Of a stretch of DNA of 64,000 nucleotides, positions 40,740 to 51,427 are shown one piece after another. Under the pieces are notes generated by a model, which did not search any database, had not been told where the DNA came from, and saw only the letters and a list, made by a program, of their open reading frames with translations. Source of the DNA: Tetranychus cinnabarinus (Eukaryota; Arthropoda; Arachnida; Trombidiformes; Tetranychidae); assembly GCA_022266195.1 (NCBI GenBank), contig WHVY01000003.1:2976001-3040000 (forward strand). The letters are read 5' to 3'. Numbering within the stretch: the stretch's first letter is position 1; each line of letters begins with the position of its first letter. Made by a program: the position numbers and the translations under genes.

Positions 40740-43291
40740 ATGATGAGATTAAAGTCCATGAAATGTATAATATTTGTTTTATTTTGTTTACTGCTATTTT
40801 ACATTATTTGTGAGTTACATTTTATCGAAAAATCTACGACAATTGACCATGAAAATGGATACAAACATCTTGATGACTGGTATGAGTCCAAGTCCACGAT
40901 GTGTGATCTTCCCCTTCGCATGAATCCTCATGACCCAATGATTAAAGGTTTCATCAAGAAGTTGAACCGAACAATAATATGTGAAAAACCAGAGAATGCA
41001 AGTTTTAATTCGCTTTACAATCTTTCCCGAGGACGGTCTTTATCTTATATGAATGATTTTGATCCAATTGTACGGATAATGCGGATTCCGGGAAAAGCAT
41101 TCAAGTGCATGTGCGAACCTTTCTATCATGTCGATGGTGATGATAATGATGTCGATTTTCCGGAAAAGAAACCAATAATTGGTTATGAATTAGATTTAGA
41201 AAAAATTGGAGCTGAGTTTGTTAATATCGAATGCTATCTTTCGGGTTCATTAGTTTATAGCAACATCCATTCGTGGCCAAGTCGAGTTCCTTCCCATGCA
41301 GATGCCACAACTTCCAATAACAAAGATCATTCGATAATTAATAATCATTCAACACCAGATGTAAATAAGCAATCAGTGATGATTCTTGTCATAGAATCAA
41401 TGTCTCTCCTCAATTTCAATCGATTCATGGTTAAAACGAAAGAAGCATTATCGAATTTGCTAATAATTTCATTCTTAGAGGATTAAACAAAATGGCTGAT
41501 AATTCTTACCCGAACATGATGCCACTTTTATCAGGTAAATTATTCTTCTTTTACTTCCATGCATTCATATTCCATTAGTTTCCATTCCATTTGTTACACA
41601 CAATACACAAGAACCCCTCAACTATAGCAGAGTCTCGAAAGCCGATTCATCTTCCCCCTTAGATCTTTCGAATGAGACATCGAACATATGCAGTTTTTAC
41701 ACTTGGGCCACTTTCCTTGCTAGTCAAATACAATTTATAATTGAAAACAGCACGATGGCTTCAACAGTTACAAAAGTACTAGTACATTCTGTTGCTTTTG
41801 ATGGTTGGCAATGTACTTTTATTGCAGGAATCTTAATATTCATCCTGATATTTATCAGCGTTGTGAGCATTGGCATCACCAATAGCTCATTATTTTTGCC
41901 CTCAGTCTTTCTTAAACTCTGTTTTGTGTTTTGTTATGTTAAGGATATCGAGCCTATTATGGAGAATGGCCGTTTGAATTTGAAGTTGGTAAAGGTCCTT
42001 ATGACGATGTTCAATTCATTTGGGATGATTTCAAAAGACAAAACTATACAACTGGCTACATTGAAGATGATCCCAAATACGCGTTATTCAATTACTTAGC
42101 TTTAGGATTTAAAACGCCTCCGACTGATTGGTATCCCAGACCTTATTGGATGAAGATGGATTTTGATGAGCGCAAACAGAATAGAACATTCTGTTACAAA
42201 GAAGGCCTTAAAATAGTTTATTGGTTGAAACAAATCAAACAATTTATGAACAAAGTTAACAAAACGAAGCAACCTTTCTTTCTATGGTCTTTTTACATTC
42301 AAGTCACCCACACTGACTTTAATAATGCTCAACTCATTGATCAATATATTGCTAATTTCATCAATTCATACCGCCATATACTTGAAAACACTGTTTTCGT
42401 AATCATGGGAGATCATGGAAATCGTTTTGGGCCTTTATCTATGACAGACAATATGGACAAATCGAAACTCGAATGCCTCTTTTTAATATTCACGTTCCTC
42501 CTCAATTATTACAAAAGCATCAACATTTGGCTTATTATTTGAAGATGAACGAGAAAAGGTTAACCACTTGGTTAGATGTTAGGGAAATGTTGAAAGATAT
42601 TGTTTCAGGTAATCATAATATTCAGTAAGATAATTAAATCATCTCTGAATATTTGTTCACTTTATAATTAATATCTGCCATAATAATAACAACCACTGCG
42701 TTTTTATTTTCTTTTTAGGCAACTATGGACCAATCGTTCATCCATCTAAACGCTACGCTTACTCTGTTTGGCGAGAAGAAGTTCCTCTAGATAGAACCTG
42801 TAAAGACGCCTTGATTCCCATGGAGTTTTGTTTATGTGTAAAAAAACAAAGTTTCCCTGTTAATACATCATTAGCTCAAACAGTAGCGACTGCGTTAGTC
42901 ACTCGAATCAACCAAGCTTTATCAAAGTCAAACAATCTCTGCTATGAGCTTTCTCTCAAAGATGTTCATAGTGTCAAAGTGAGTAACTTTTGAAAAACAC
43001 TTTATCAAATATTAATATTTGTGTTTTGAATTACAGATTGTTCGATTACCTGGAGAATCCAATCCAAACGATCGTGTCCAAGTTACTCTATCTGTTAATC
43101 CTTCAAATGGACTTTTTCAAGCGCAGCTCTACTTAAAAAATACAACAATTTTAACCAACTCAGGTATTGATGATTGGGTTCTTGAAGGAGACATTTCTAG
43201 ACTCGATTCCTATGGCAATCAATCATTATGCATCAACGATAGAGTTCTTCGGAAATACTGTTACTGCCGAAAAATTATACATTCCCGATGA
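40740..43291 (+). pseudogene. DUF229 family gene, copy B, two frameshifts
   Basis: Exons are 40740-41534, 41944-42608, 42719-42978 and 43037-43291, matching copy C in size and splice phase. Most of it is well preserved: signal anchor near the N-terminus, TMCDLPLRMNPHDP, IGAEFVNIECYLSGSL, FIWDDFKRQNYTTGYIEDD, MGDHGNR and the Cys-rich end RKYCYCRK. Exon 1 lacks one base near 41455 (TCGAATTTGCTAAT against TCAAAGTTGTCTAAT in C). Exon 2 carries the same extra CA near 42448 as copy A. Either lesion truncates the product, so it is a recent pseudogene unless the lesions are sequencing errors. The second lesion being identical in A and B argues against error. Confidence 0.85.
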
Positions 43292-43343
43292 ACCATAATC
43301 CACCAAAAATAATACCAACTACGCAAATTCTCAAAATTCACCT

Positions 43344-43789
43344 GATCGAAGCTGTCTAATAATTTCATTCTTCGAGGATTAAACAAAATTGCTGATCCAC
43401 TTTTATCTGGTAATTTGATTTTCTTTGTGCTTCTAACCTTTCATATCCCAACAGCATCTTTCGTTTGTAATGTAAATGTATTTGTAACCATTTATCTATC
43501 ACTTGATTCTACACATTGACCATTCATACATTTTCTCAGTCTTTTTCTAACTCAATTCTTATACTCAATTCTTGTACTATTTAAGGATAGCGAGCCTATT
43601 ATTAAGAATGGCCGATTCAACTTGATGTAGGTGAAGGTCCTTATGGTAATGTTCAATTCATTTGGGATGATTTCAAAAGGCAAAACTATACAACTGGCTA
43701 CATTGAAGATGATCCCTAACAACAGTTATTTGATTGCATGGCTTTAGGATTCAAAAGAGCTTCAACCGATTGGTAACCCAGACTTTATT
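43344..43789 (+). pseudogene. DUF229 relic (end of exon 1 plus start of exon 2)
   Basis: Pieces matching the end of exon 1 (TCTAATAATTTCATTCTTCG, about 43356-43410) and the beginning of exon 2 (about 43586-43789) of the DUF229 genes lie just downstream of copy B. In-frame stops, including TAG in the stretch GATGTAGGTGAAGG and TAA in GATCCCTAACAACAG, and the lack of everything else show it is dead. Confidence 0.8.
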
Positions 43790-44084
43790 GGTTGTCCATT
43801 GCTTTGGATGGATTTCTACTGGCAGTTTTGCCAGAGACCCCTTTACATTTTTTTAAACCGTTTTTGTACACGTTCACAAAGCTAATGATTGAGTTGATAA
43901 TCACGAAAAGAAAGAAGAAAACAATTAATCTAATCAAAATTGCGTCCAATTTTCATAAAATTCATGCTTATACAAATTCTATTCAATAAACTTCAAAACA
44001 ATTTCATCCAATAACACAATTGTGGACGCATAAATCAATAATTCTTTGAAGGATATGGATAATCAAACAGGTCTGCTTTATTGC
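43790..44084. other. Unassigned spacer
   Basis: AT-rich sequence with no similarity to the DUF229 genes that I can see and no convincing gene. Confidence 0.4.
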
Positions 44085-44302
44085 CCGGATGCAGTAGTCA
44101 TTCCAGGAGTTTGAGACATCATACTATTCATCATTGTACTCATTGAACCAACAATATCGTCAGTATTAGGAAGTTTGACCATTTTTTTTCATGCGCCAAG
44201 CTTAACTGTATCCAAAGAAAGCTACTAACAAAATTGTAACATTGTAAGACCATAAAAAAGACAATGTATGTAACTGGAGAGAATTTCATTTTCACTTGAT
44301 TT
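44085..44302 (-). pseudogene. Decayed copy of the small secreted-peptide gene
   Basis: On the minus strand the sequence starting at ATG 44290-44288 reads MKFSPVTYIVFFMVL, clearly related to the start of the peptide gene at 59580-59780. The rest is frameshifted and no signal-cleavage region survives. The upstream flank (TTGGAGTAAAATGTAAACAC, then ATGATACATTAACG) also matches the flank of that gene, so this is one half of a segmental duplication. Confidence 0.72.
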
Positions 44303-45276
44303 TGTTGTTAAACTTTTTAAAACCGATTGGAGTAAAATGTAAACACTGCATCAACTTTTATTTCAAATGATACATTAACGTTGTAAACGAGCACTATTTA
44401 CACTCATCTTCAGAGCATGACTTATCGACAAGTTATTTATTGTCTCATTGGTGTTTTGCATTTCCTTGAACCATCCACAGCTTTCAAAACACGGCAAATG
44501 TCAAATTTTATGAATAAGTCAAAATAAATATTAGCCTATGTAAATTGCTTTACTCCTTTAGCTATTACCTCGACAATTATTTAGAGGTGATTGGATATTT
44601 TTCCAGCCTTCGTCTTATTATCAAATAGGCAGTTCGAGCAATTTTTGAATGTTAAACGTTTAACCTTCTTTAACTTTAATCGTATTTATTTGAAGAGATG
44701 GCTAATTAACAAGTCTTTCAACGTTTTTTCATCTCCTTAATTCATCAACAGCTCTCACAATACGGAAAATGTAAAATTTATGCGATTAGTCTATGCAAAT
44801 TGTATCAATAATTAGCCTTTTACCTCAACAATTTTTTAGAGTGATGAGACTGGAATTGAAAGTTGACTTGCTAGCCAACATCTGATTGAACATTTTATCC
44901 TTTTCTACGCTGACACACAAAAACAGTAGATTTGCTTTTGATTTGTGCATTTAAAAATTGTCAGAAAATGTCTTTTTATATTCAGTTTGGCCTATTCTTT
45001 AAGTGCTCATCCTTTTCACAGCCTTGTCAAACCCTTCTCTATATTTATTCATGATGTTTGCATAAGTGAAAGAAATATCAGGAAATTGAATTGATAGATG
45101 TTACAGAAACAAATCCATAAGGAACATCACAGATAATAATAGCTAGATGAGTATCCAATTACATCTAAAACAAGTTTGGACCCCTTTATAATTATGATCA
45201 CATAAAATTTCCTCTTAAAGTTAATGAAATTGAAATCGTTGGTTGATGAATTTTTATTACTAAAGCTGTAAGCATG
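44303..45276. other. Duplicated intergenic segment, copy of 59800-60670
   Basis: Shared blocks include GAGCACTATTTACACTCATC, TTTATGAATAAGTCAAAATA and ACATCACAGATAATAATAG in the same order as at 59880-60660. A portion near 44400-44520 resembles 44690-44810, suggesting an older internal duplication. No gene seen. Confidence 0.65.
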
Positions 45277-45479
45277 TAAAGGGTGTTGAGGTTAGTAAGG
45301 TTCAAGCTATCGCTACCCAAATGTTGATAAGGAGATAAAGATGATAAAATGAAAATATCAATGGCAAAGATGGTTGATGAAGACGAAGACAATGAGACAT
45401 TTTTATTTTATCATCATTATCTCTTTATCAACATTTTGGTTAGTGATTGCTTGAACCTTACTAACCTCAACACCCTTTA
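45277..45479. mobile_element. Family B MITE, copy 2 (203 bp, TA-flanked)
   Basis: Same ends and nearly the same sequence as 21728-21932, with TAAAGGGTG and CACCCTTTA at the borders. Differences are small indels (for example CGCTACCC against CGCTTACCC) and a few substitutions. It sits in the upstream region of DUF229 copy C and is absent from the equivalent place upstream of copy D. Confidence 0.88.
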
Positions 45480-45594
45480 TTAGCTGTGAGCAATGAGCAT
45501 TACTTATTGACTAAATACTAGCCTTTCAAGTGCCCTTTCACTCTCTTCAGAACTTTTGTTATATTGATTTTCATTGTGTCACAACCAATCTGAA

Positions 45595-45740
45595 TTTTTT
45601 TGATAACACTAATGGACTCAGTTTATAAGACCCAAAAACTCACACAGTCCGATCTCTTAACTCGAAGGAAATTTTTTGTCCATAGTCCTTTACATTGTTC
45701 TGGTACATATTGGTTGTATTTTGGGTTTATGTGAGAATAA
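45595..45740. repeat. Family A repeat fragment, copy 5
   Basis: Contains AATGGACTCAGTTTATAAGA followed by TCTTAACTCGAAGG and a terminal stretch ending near GGGTTTATGTGAG, which mirrors sequence at 48118-48180. It is only a terminal piece. Confidence 0.6.
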
Positions 45741-45969
45741 CTAAACCAAAAATAACTAAACTTTATAATCGACTAGATCACACCATTTGGCTGAATAAAT
45801 ATTTACTCCATGAAATTTGTGTTTTTTACTATTAACTTTCCGTTTCCTAAAGAAAATATTTAAATGTTACTCGTTTGAATAATTCAGATAACTGATGGAT
45901 AATTTATTTTCGAATTGACCACCTTTCGTATTTTAATGTTAATACTTCCGACAAATACAGTTCTGTGAG

Positions 45970-48712
45970 ATGAGATTAAAGTCCATGAAATGCATAATAT
46001 TTGTTTTATTTTGTTTCTGGTTGTTTTACCTAATTTGTGAGTTACATTTTATACGAAAATCTACCAAAATCGACTATGAAAATGTATACAGACATCATGA
46101 TGACTGGTACGAGTCCAACTCTACGATGTGTGATCTTCCCCTTCGTATGGATCCCTATGATCCCACGATAAAAGGTTTCATCAAGAAGTTGAACACAACG
46201 ATAACGTGTGAAAAATCAGAGAATGGAAGTTCTAACTCGCTTTACAATCTTTACCAAGGACAATCTTTATCTTATATGAATGATTTTGATCCAATTGTAC
46301 GCATAATGCGGATCCCGGGAAAAGCATTCAATTGTATTTATGAACCTTTCTATCGTGTCGATGGTGATGATAGAGATGTCGATTTTCCGGAAAAGAAACC
46401 ATTAATTGGTTATAAATTAGATTTGGAAAAAATTGGAGCTGAGTTTGTTAATATCGAATGCTATCTTTCGGGTTCATTAGTTTATAGTAACATCCATTCC
46501 TGGCCAAGTCGAGTTCCTTCCCATGCAGATGCCACAACTTCCAATAACAAAGATCATTCGATAATTAATAATCATTCAACACCAGATGTAAATAAGCAAT
46601 CGGTGATGTTTCTTGTCATAGAATCAATGTCTCTCCTCAATTTCAATCGATTTATGGTTAAAACGAGAGAAGCATTATCAAAGTTGTCTAATAATTTCAT
46701 TCTTCGAGGATTAAACAAAATGGCTGATGGTTCTTTCTCGAATATGATGCCACTTTTATCAGGTAAAAAAGCTCTTTATGTTTCTAATTTTCTATTATAC
46801 TAGTACTAGTATATTCCATTAGTTTCAACAGCATTTTTGTTCATAATGTAAGTGTATTAGTGGCTCATTTTGTCGTTAATAGTCTTTGTATAATAATTTA
46901 AGAGTTTGATGTTTCTTTCAGACTTACAAGCATTAATGACATTCAAAGAACTTGAAATTCATCTTGCATTGTATTCAATTTATTCATCCAGTCAGCAATA
47001 TTAATAGATCACCATTTGCACCTAAAGTTTTCTCCAACTCTGTGTGTTTCCATGCTTAGGATATCGTCCCTACTATGAAGAATGGCCTTTCGATTTCCCT
47101 GTAAATGGAGGTCCTTATGATGATGTTCCATTCATTTGGGATGATTTCAAAAGACAAAACTATACAACTGGATATATTGAAGATGATCCAAAACAACAGT
47201 TATTTGATTGCAAGGCTTTAGGTTTCAAAAAAGCTCCAACCGATTGGTATCCCAGACCTTATTGGTTGAAGATGGACTATGATCAACGTGACCAGGAGCG
47301 TTCATTTTGCTACAAAGGAAAGCCGAAAATAATTTATTGGTTGAAACAAATCAAACAATTCCTGAACAAAGTGAACAGAACGAAGCAACCTTTCTTTCTA
47401 TGGTCTTTCTACATTCAAGTTACTCATGATGACTTTAATAATGCTCAACTTGTTGATCAATATATTGCTGATTTCATCAATTCTTACCGCCATATACTTG
47501 AAAACACTGTTTTCGTAATCATGGGCGATCACGGTAATCGTTATGGACCTTTATTCATGACAGAATATGGACAAATCGAAACTCGAATGCCTCTATTTAA
47601 TATTCACATTCCTCCTCAATTATTACATAAGCATCAACATTTAGCTCATTATTTGAAGATGAATGAAAAAAGGTTGACTACTTGGTTAGATGTTAGGGAA
47701 ATGTTGAAAGACATTGTTTCAGGTAATAATAACAATTCATTAAGATAATTAATTCATCTCTAAATATTTGCTCACTTCATAATTTACAGCTACCATTTTG
47801 TTTTTTCCTATTATTTCTTATTAGGTAACTATTATGATTCAATTGTTTATCCCTCTAAACGTGCCGCTTACTCTATTTGGCGAGAAGAAGTTCCTTTAGA
47901 TAGAACCTGTAAGGATGCCTTAATTCCTATGGAGTTTTGTTTATGTTTTAAAAGACACAATTTCCCTGTTGATTCGCAATTAGCTCAAACAGCATCAAAT
48001 GCACTCATCACTAAACTCAATCAGGCTTTATCCGACTACAATAATATCTGCCATGAGCTTTCTCTCAAAAGTATACATAGATCAGAAGTGAGTAAACTCA
48101 TATACTAGTTCGGGGTCTCACTAAAACCCAAAAAACAACCGAAATGACCAATATGTATACCAGAACAATGGACTATGAGTCATAGTCTATGACTATCGAA
48201 GAAAATATTTTCCGTCGTATTAAGAGTTTGGACTTTGTTGAGTTTGTACCGACATAAAAACTAAGTCCTTAAGTGTTATCAAAAAATTTCTCCAACAGTT
48301 CGACAGTTGAAAAAAATCGAGATTAAAGTTGAAACCTCGATCACCTTTGCACACTTTTTTTTGTCCATAGCGCTCTGCATTGTTTTGATACACATTGTTG
48401 ATTTTGGTCTTCAGCGAGGCCCACTAGTTGGCACTCTATTGTATTTATATGTTCACATTTTTGATTTAGATTGTTCGATTACCTGGAGAATCCAATCGCG
48501 TTGAAGTAACTATATCCGCCAAGCCTTCGGATGGAGTTTTTCAAGCACAGCTTTACTTAAAAAATACAACAAATTTGGAAAACTCTGATATTGATGATTG
48601 GGTTCTTGAAGGAGACATTTCAAGACTCAATGCCTATGGTAATCAATCATCATGCATCGACGATAGAGTTCTTCGGAAATATTGTTACTGCCGAAAAATT
48701 AAACTTCCTTGA
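45970..48712 (+). CDS. DUF229 family protein, intact copy C, 653 aa
   Basis: This is a type II membrane or secreted protein with the DUF229 domain, a family in the alkaline phosphatase/sulfatase-like superfamily with unknown substrate. Exons are 45970-46762, 47060-47722, 47825-48087 and 48470-48712 (1962 nt), all joins in frame. Residues 8-26 form a hydrophobic anchor. The conserved first metal-site region reads LVIESMSLLNFNRF around 215-228, with Glu218 where relatives usually have Asp. The middle part has FIWDDFKRQNYTTGYIEDD and LGFKKAPTDWYPRPYW. HisA/AspA-type residues appear in VTHDDFN (386-392) and MGDHGNRYG (419-427). The end is Cys-rich (RKYCYCRK). Intron 3 contains a family A repeat. 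Of the copies in this window it is the only one complete and open from end to end. Confidence 0.9.
48110..48445. repeat. Family A repeat, copy 6, inside intron 3 of DUF229 copy C
   Basis: Includes ATAAAAACTAAGTCCTTAAG, AAATTTCTCCAACAG and TTGAAACCTCGATCACC, the diagnostic core of the family. It makes this intron about 380 bp instead of the ~58 bp seen in copy B. Confidence 0.7.
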
Positions 48713-49045
48713 TGTCTATAAACTCAAGAAAGATATCGTTTGTGATAAATGATACCTGCGCAACTTTTTAACGAGTTTAAAGCCGATCGGTAGGAATGCC
48801 TGTAGAGAGAAGACCAAAAGGAGATTGTACAAAAAAATATTTCACAGAAATTTTCATAGAAATACATGGTGCTCAATCTATAAACAATGCAATGAGCAAA
48901 GTAACCAAATTCATAATATGAGTAAAAATATCATAGTTATATCATTGTTGAATTAACCCATGTCTCTTCTAAATGATTTAAACACTGCAGATATTATCTT
49001 CGATAAATAACAATGGCAATTCTCTCATCAATATTTTTCTTGCTA
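48713..49045. other. 3' flank of DUF229 copy C
   Basis: AT-rich; the 3' UTR should lie here. No clean gene or repeat recognised. Confidence 0.4.
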
Positions 49046-49287
49046 CAGTCAATATTCCCAAAATGAGACGTTGTCAAGGTTACTAATGAAATAACGTTGT
49101 TTTTTTCCAAAAATTTATAAAATTTAACTGAATTATAATTAAAATTCAGTGTTGATCGGATTCAATGACGATAAATTAACAAAAATTATAAAATTTGTAG
49201 CAATTTGATCATTAATTACTTAAAATCATTCAGTGATATAGGACAAAGTGCTAAGCCAATTTAGTCTCATTTTGGGAATATTGACTG
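49046..49287. mobile_element. 242-bp MITE with CAGT...AATGAGAC ends, TA-flanked
   Basis: The ends are CAGTCAATATTCCCAAAATG (then AGAC) and its exact inverse, flanked by TA on both sides (GC-TA and TA-CAT). The 24-bp terminal repeat shares its first four and last eight positions with that of the pogo-like element at 51336-53427, so that transposase may have moved it. No coding capacity. Confidence 0.82.
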
Positions 49288-49289
49288 TA

Positions 49290-49800
49290 CATATAATATC
49301 GTCGATTGTATCGATATTTGCAATTCTTCTCGATTTTTTTAAAATCGAAATAAAGAACAAGAAATTAACTATTCCATGGTGTATCGCATTGTAGAATGTG
49401 AATTTGCATTCAGATTAAATTCACGATCAAAGTTACAAAATTTTACCTTCGAAGAGCCAATGTGAGATTCGAAAAGTTCAACAACGAGTTAAATCGATTT
49501 TTTCGTATAATCAGCTGATAAATAGTAAGTTCTTCAGTCAGATGCAGTGTTATAAAATGTTCTGCGTTTTTCGTTTACTAGCTATGACTCGAAGTCAATC
49601 GAGAAAAAATCTTTGAAAAATCATAATTTTTGACTTTGAGTCAGCATTGCACCCTGTAGCTTCATTTTCTATTTTCTTAAGTTAGCATAAACAAAACTTC
49701 AACTGATTGACTATATTGAATCGAAAAAATTTTCGAATTCGCGCAAAGAACGAAAAAGTTATTAGCGATTCAAAACCGGCTATTTGACTGAAACACCTTG
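49290..49800. other. Intergenic, no gene recognised
   Basis: AT-rich sequence; the short frames are not convincing. From about 49800 it becomes similar to the intron 1 sequence of DUF229 copy D. Confidence 0.4.
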
Positions 49801-50455
49801 TATATTTGTTTAATATGTATCCCTTTTTTTCGATACAAAAAAACTTGCAATAAAAAGATATCACATTTGCTATTTATATTTCTTATCAGTCAATTGGCCC
49901 GACGCACAGCCAGACTGGATATTAACAGTAATTGCCAGATGATCCTTAATGCTTTTAATGTTAGTGTCAGATTTTTCACGCCCTTGTTTCAATACTTTGT
50001 TCAACTATTTTTAGGATATCGACCCTATTATGGAGAATAGCCGATTAAATTTTAAGTAGGTAAAGGTTCTTATGGCGATGTTCAATTCATTTGAGATGAT
50101 TTCAAAAGACAAAACTATACAACTGGCTATATTGAAGATGATCCCGAATTTGCGTTATTCAATTACTTGGCTTATGGATTCAAAAGAGCTACAACTGGCT
50201 ATATTGAAGATGATCCCAAATACGCATTATTCAATTACTTAGGATTTAAAAAGCCTCCGCCCGATTGGTATCCCAGACCCTATTGGATTATGATCAAAGT
50301 GACCAGGGCCGTTCACTTTGTTACATAGGAAAACCTAAAATAATTTATTGGTTGAAACAAATCAAACAATTTTTGAACAAATTAATATCAACTACGCAAA
50401 TTCTCGAAGTTCACCTGATCAAAGAGAAACTCAAGTAACTCACTGCGAAGAATAA
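49800..50455 (+). pseudogene. DUF229 relic, copy E (intron end, exon 2 part, 3' flank)
   Basis: Positions 49820-50014 match the end of intron 1 of copy D (62560-62750, for example TATCAGTCAATTGGC). Exon 2 homology starts at 50015 with GATATCGACCCTATTATGG, now ending in a stop (GAGAATAG). Several more stops follow. A stretch of about 75 bp (ACAACTGGCTATATTGAAGA onward) is present twice in tandem at 50117 and 50192. At about 50384 the exon is fused to sequence matching the 3' flank of copy B (ATCAACTACGCAAATTCTC against 43308). It is an obvious internal deletion product. Confidence 0.82.
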
Positions 50456-50678
50456 AATCGAAACCATTTACAATATTGAGTGAATTATCCATTCAAGATG
50501 ATAATAAATGATTAGATACAGACGCAATGATTTCGGAATGATATTTTAAATCAGTATGAGGTCATGGACCAGGTGAAGACAAACCAGAAATCATTCTTCA
50601 TAAAATTTCAAGAGTGGGAAACTATTGAATCCGATTCAACCTACCATTGATCAACATTTCTTTCAAAATGATTTAAAC
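50456..50678. other. Duplicate of the 3' flank of copy A
   Basis: Matches 40320-40530 with small differences, including CGGAATGATATTTTAAATCA in both. It ends in the 8-bp target site ATTTAAAC at 50671-50678. Confidence 0.78.
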
Positions 50679-50951
50679 GGTAAGGCTTTACTTTTACGGA
50701 CAAAGGTGTGAACTTTAAAAATCATCCAATGGTAGACGTCTTTTAAAAGCGCTCTTTATGAACAATTGAATTAAATGAAGCTAATTAAGGCCCCAGGCCG
50801 ACCTAAGCCCACCCCAACCTTACCAAACCTAACCTAACCGAACCTAACCTAACCTGACCGACCAACCAACAGCCCCTTGATCTAACTTACCTAACCAAAA
50901 AATCATATGTTTTAGTGTTCACGCCTTTGTCCGTAAAAGTAAAGCCTTACC
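50679..50951. mobile_element. 273-bp inverted-repeat element with 8-bp target duplication and CCTAA core
   Basis: Ends GGTAAGGCTTTACTTTTACG and CGTAAAAGTAAAGCCTTACC; the inverted match runs 35 bp with one mismatch. It is flanked by the direct repeat ATTTAAAC on both sides. The paralogous flank of copy A near 40510-40530 has a single ATTTAAAC and no insert, so this is a true insertion. An 8-bp duplication fits hAT-like or P-like transposases, though the termini are not those of a family I can name. The interior contains several CCTAAC-type units (around 50818-50870). Confidence 0.9.
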
Positions 50952-51427
50952 ATTTAAACAGTATCAAATGTGATTAAATAATAAATTAAGTGTTTAAAAT
51001 ATGAAAGAGAAATGGTCCAAATTATTCTCCTCTTTCTTTATTCTGGTTATTTCCCTGTCTTAACAAATCTATTTCTTATTCTTAACAATGGTCAGAAGGG
51101 CAAAACAAACTCTTTGTTTCAACAAATGGATTATTGAGGAGAGTGGTAATTATGACTCCAAACTGGTAACTTGAAAATGACTGGAACTAGTGCTTCGTCA
51201 ATTGAACCTGGTGCTTATTTAATTATTAGTTTAACTTAATTTTTAGTCAATTTAAATGGAATTATTGTCGACCAAATGGTTATTATTAATAAATGTTATT
51301 AAATGGCTAAAATTATTACATATCGAATATATTTACAGTAAGGGCTGAGATAATGAGACTCTCTTGAAATAGCTTATTTAGAGGGCAAGAGTGGAAATAG
51401 CTTATTTTACCAGCAAATTAAATGTTA

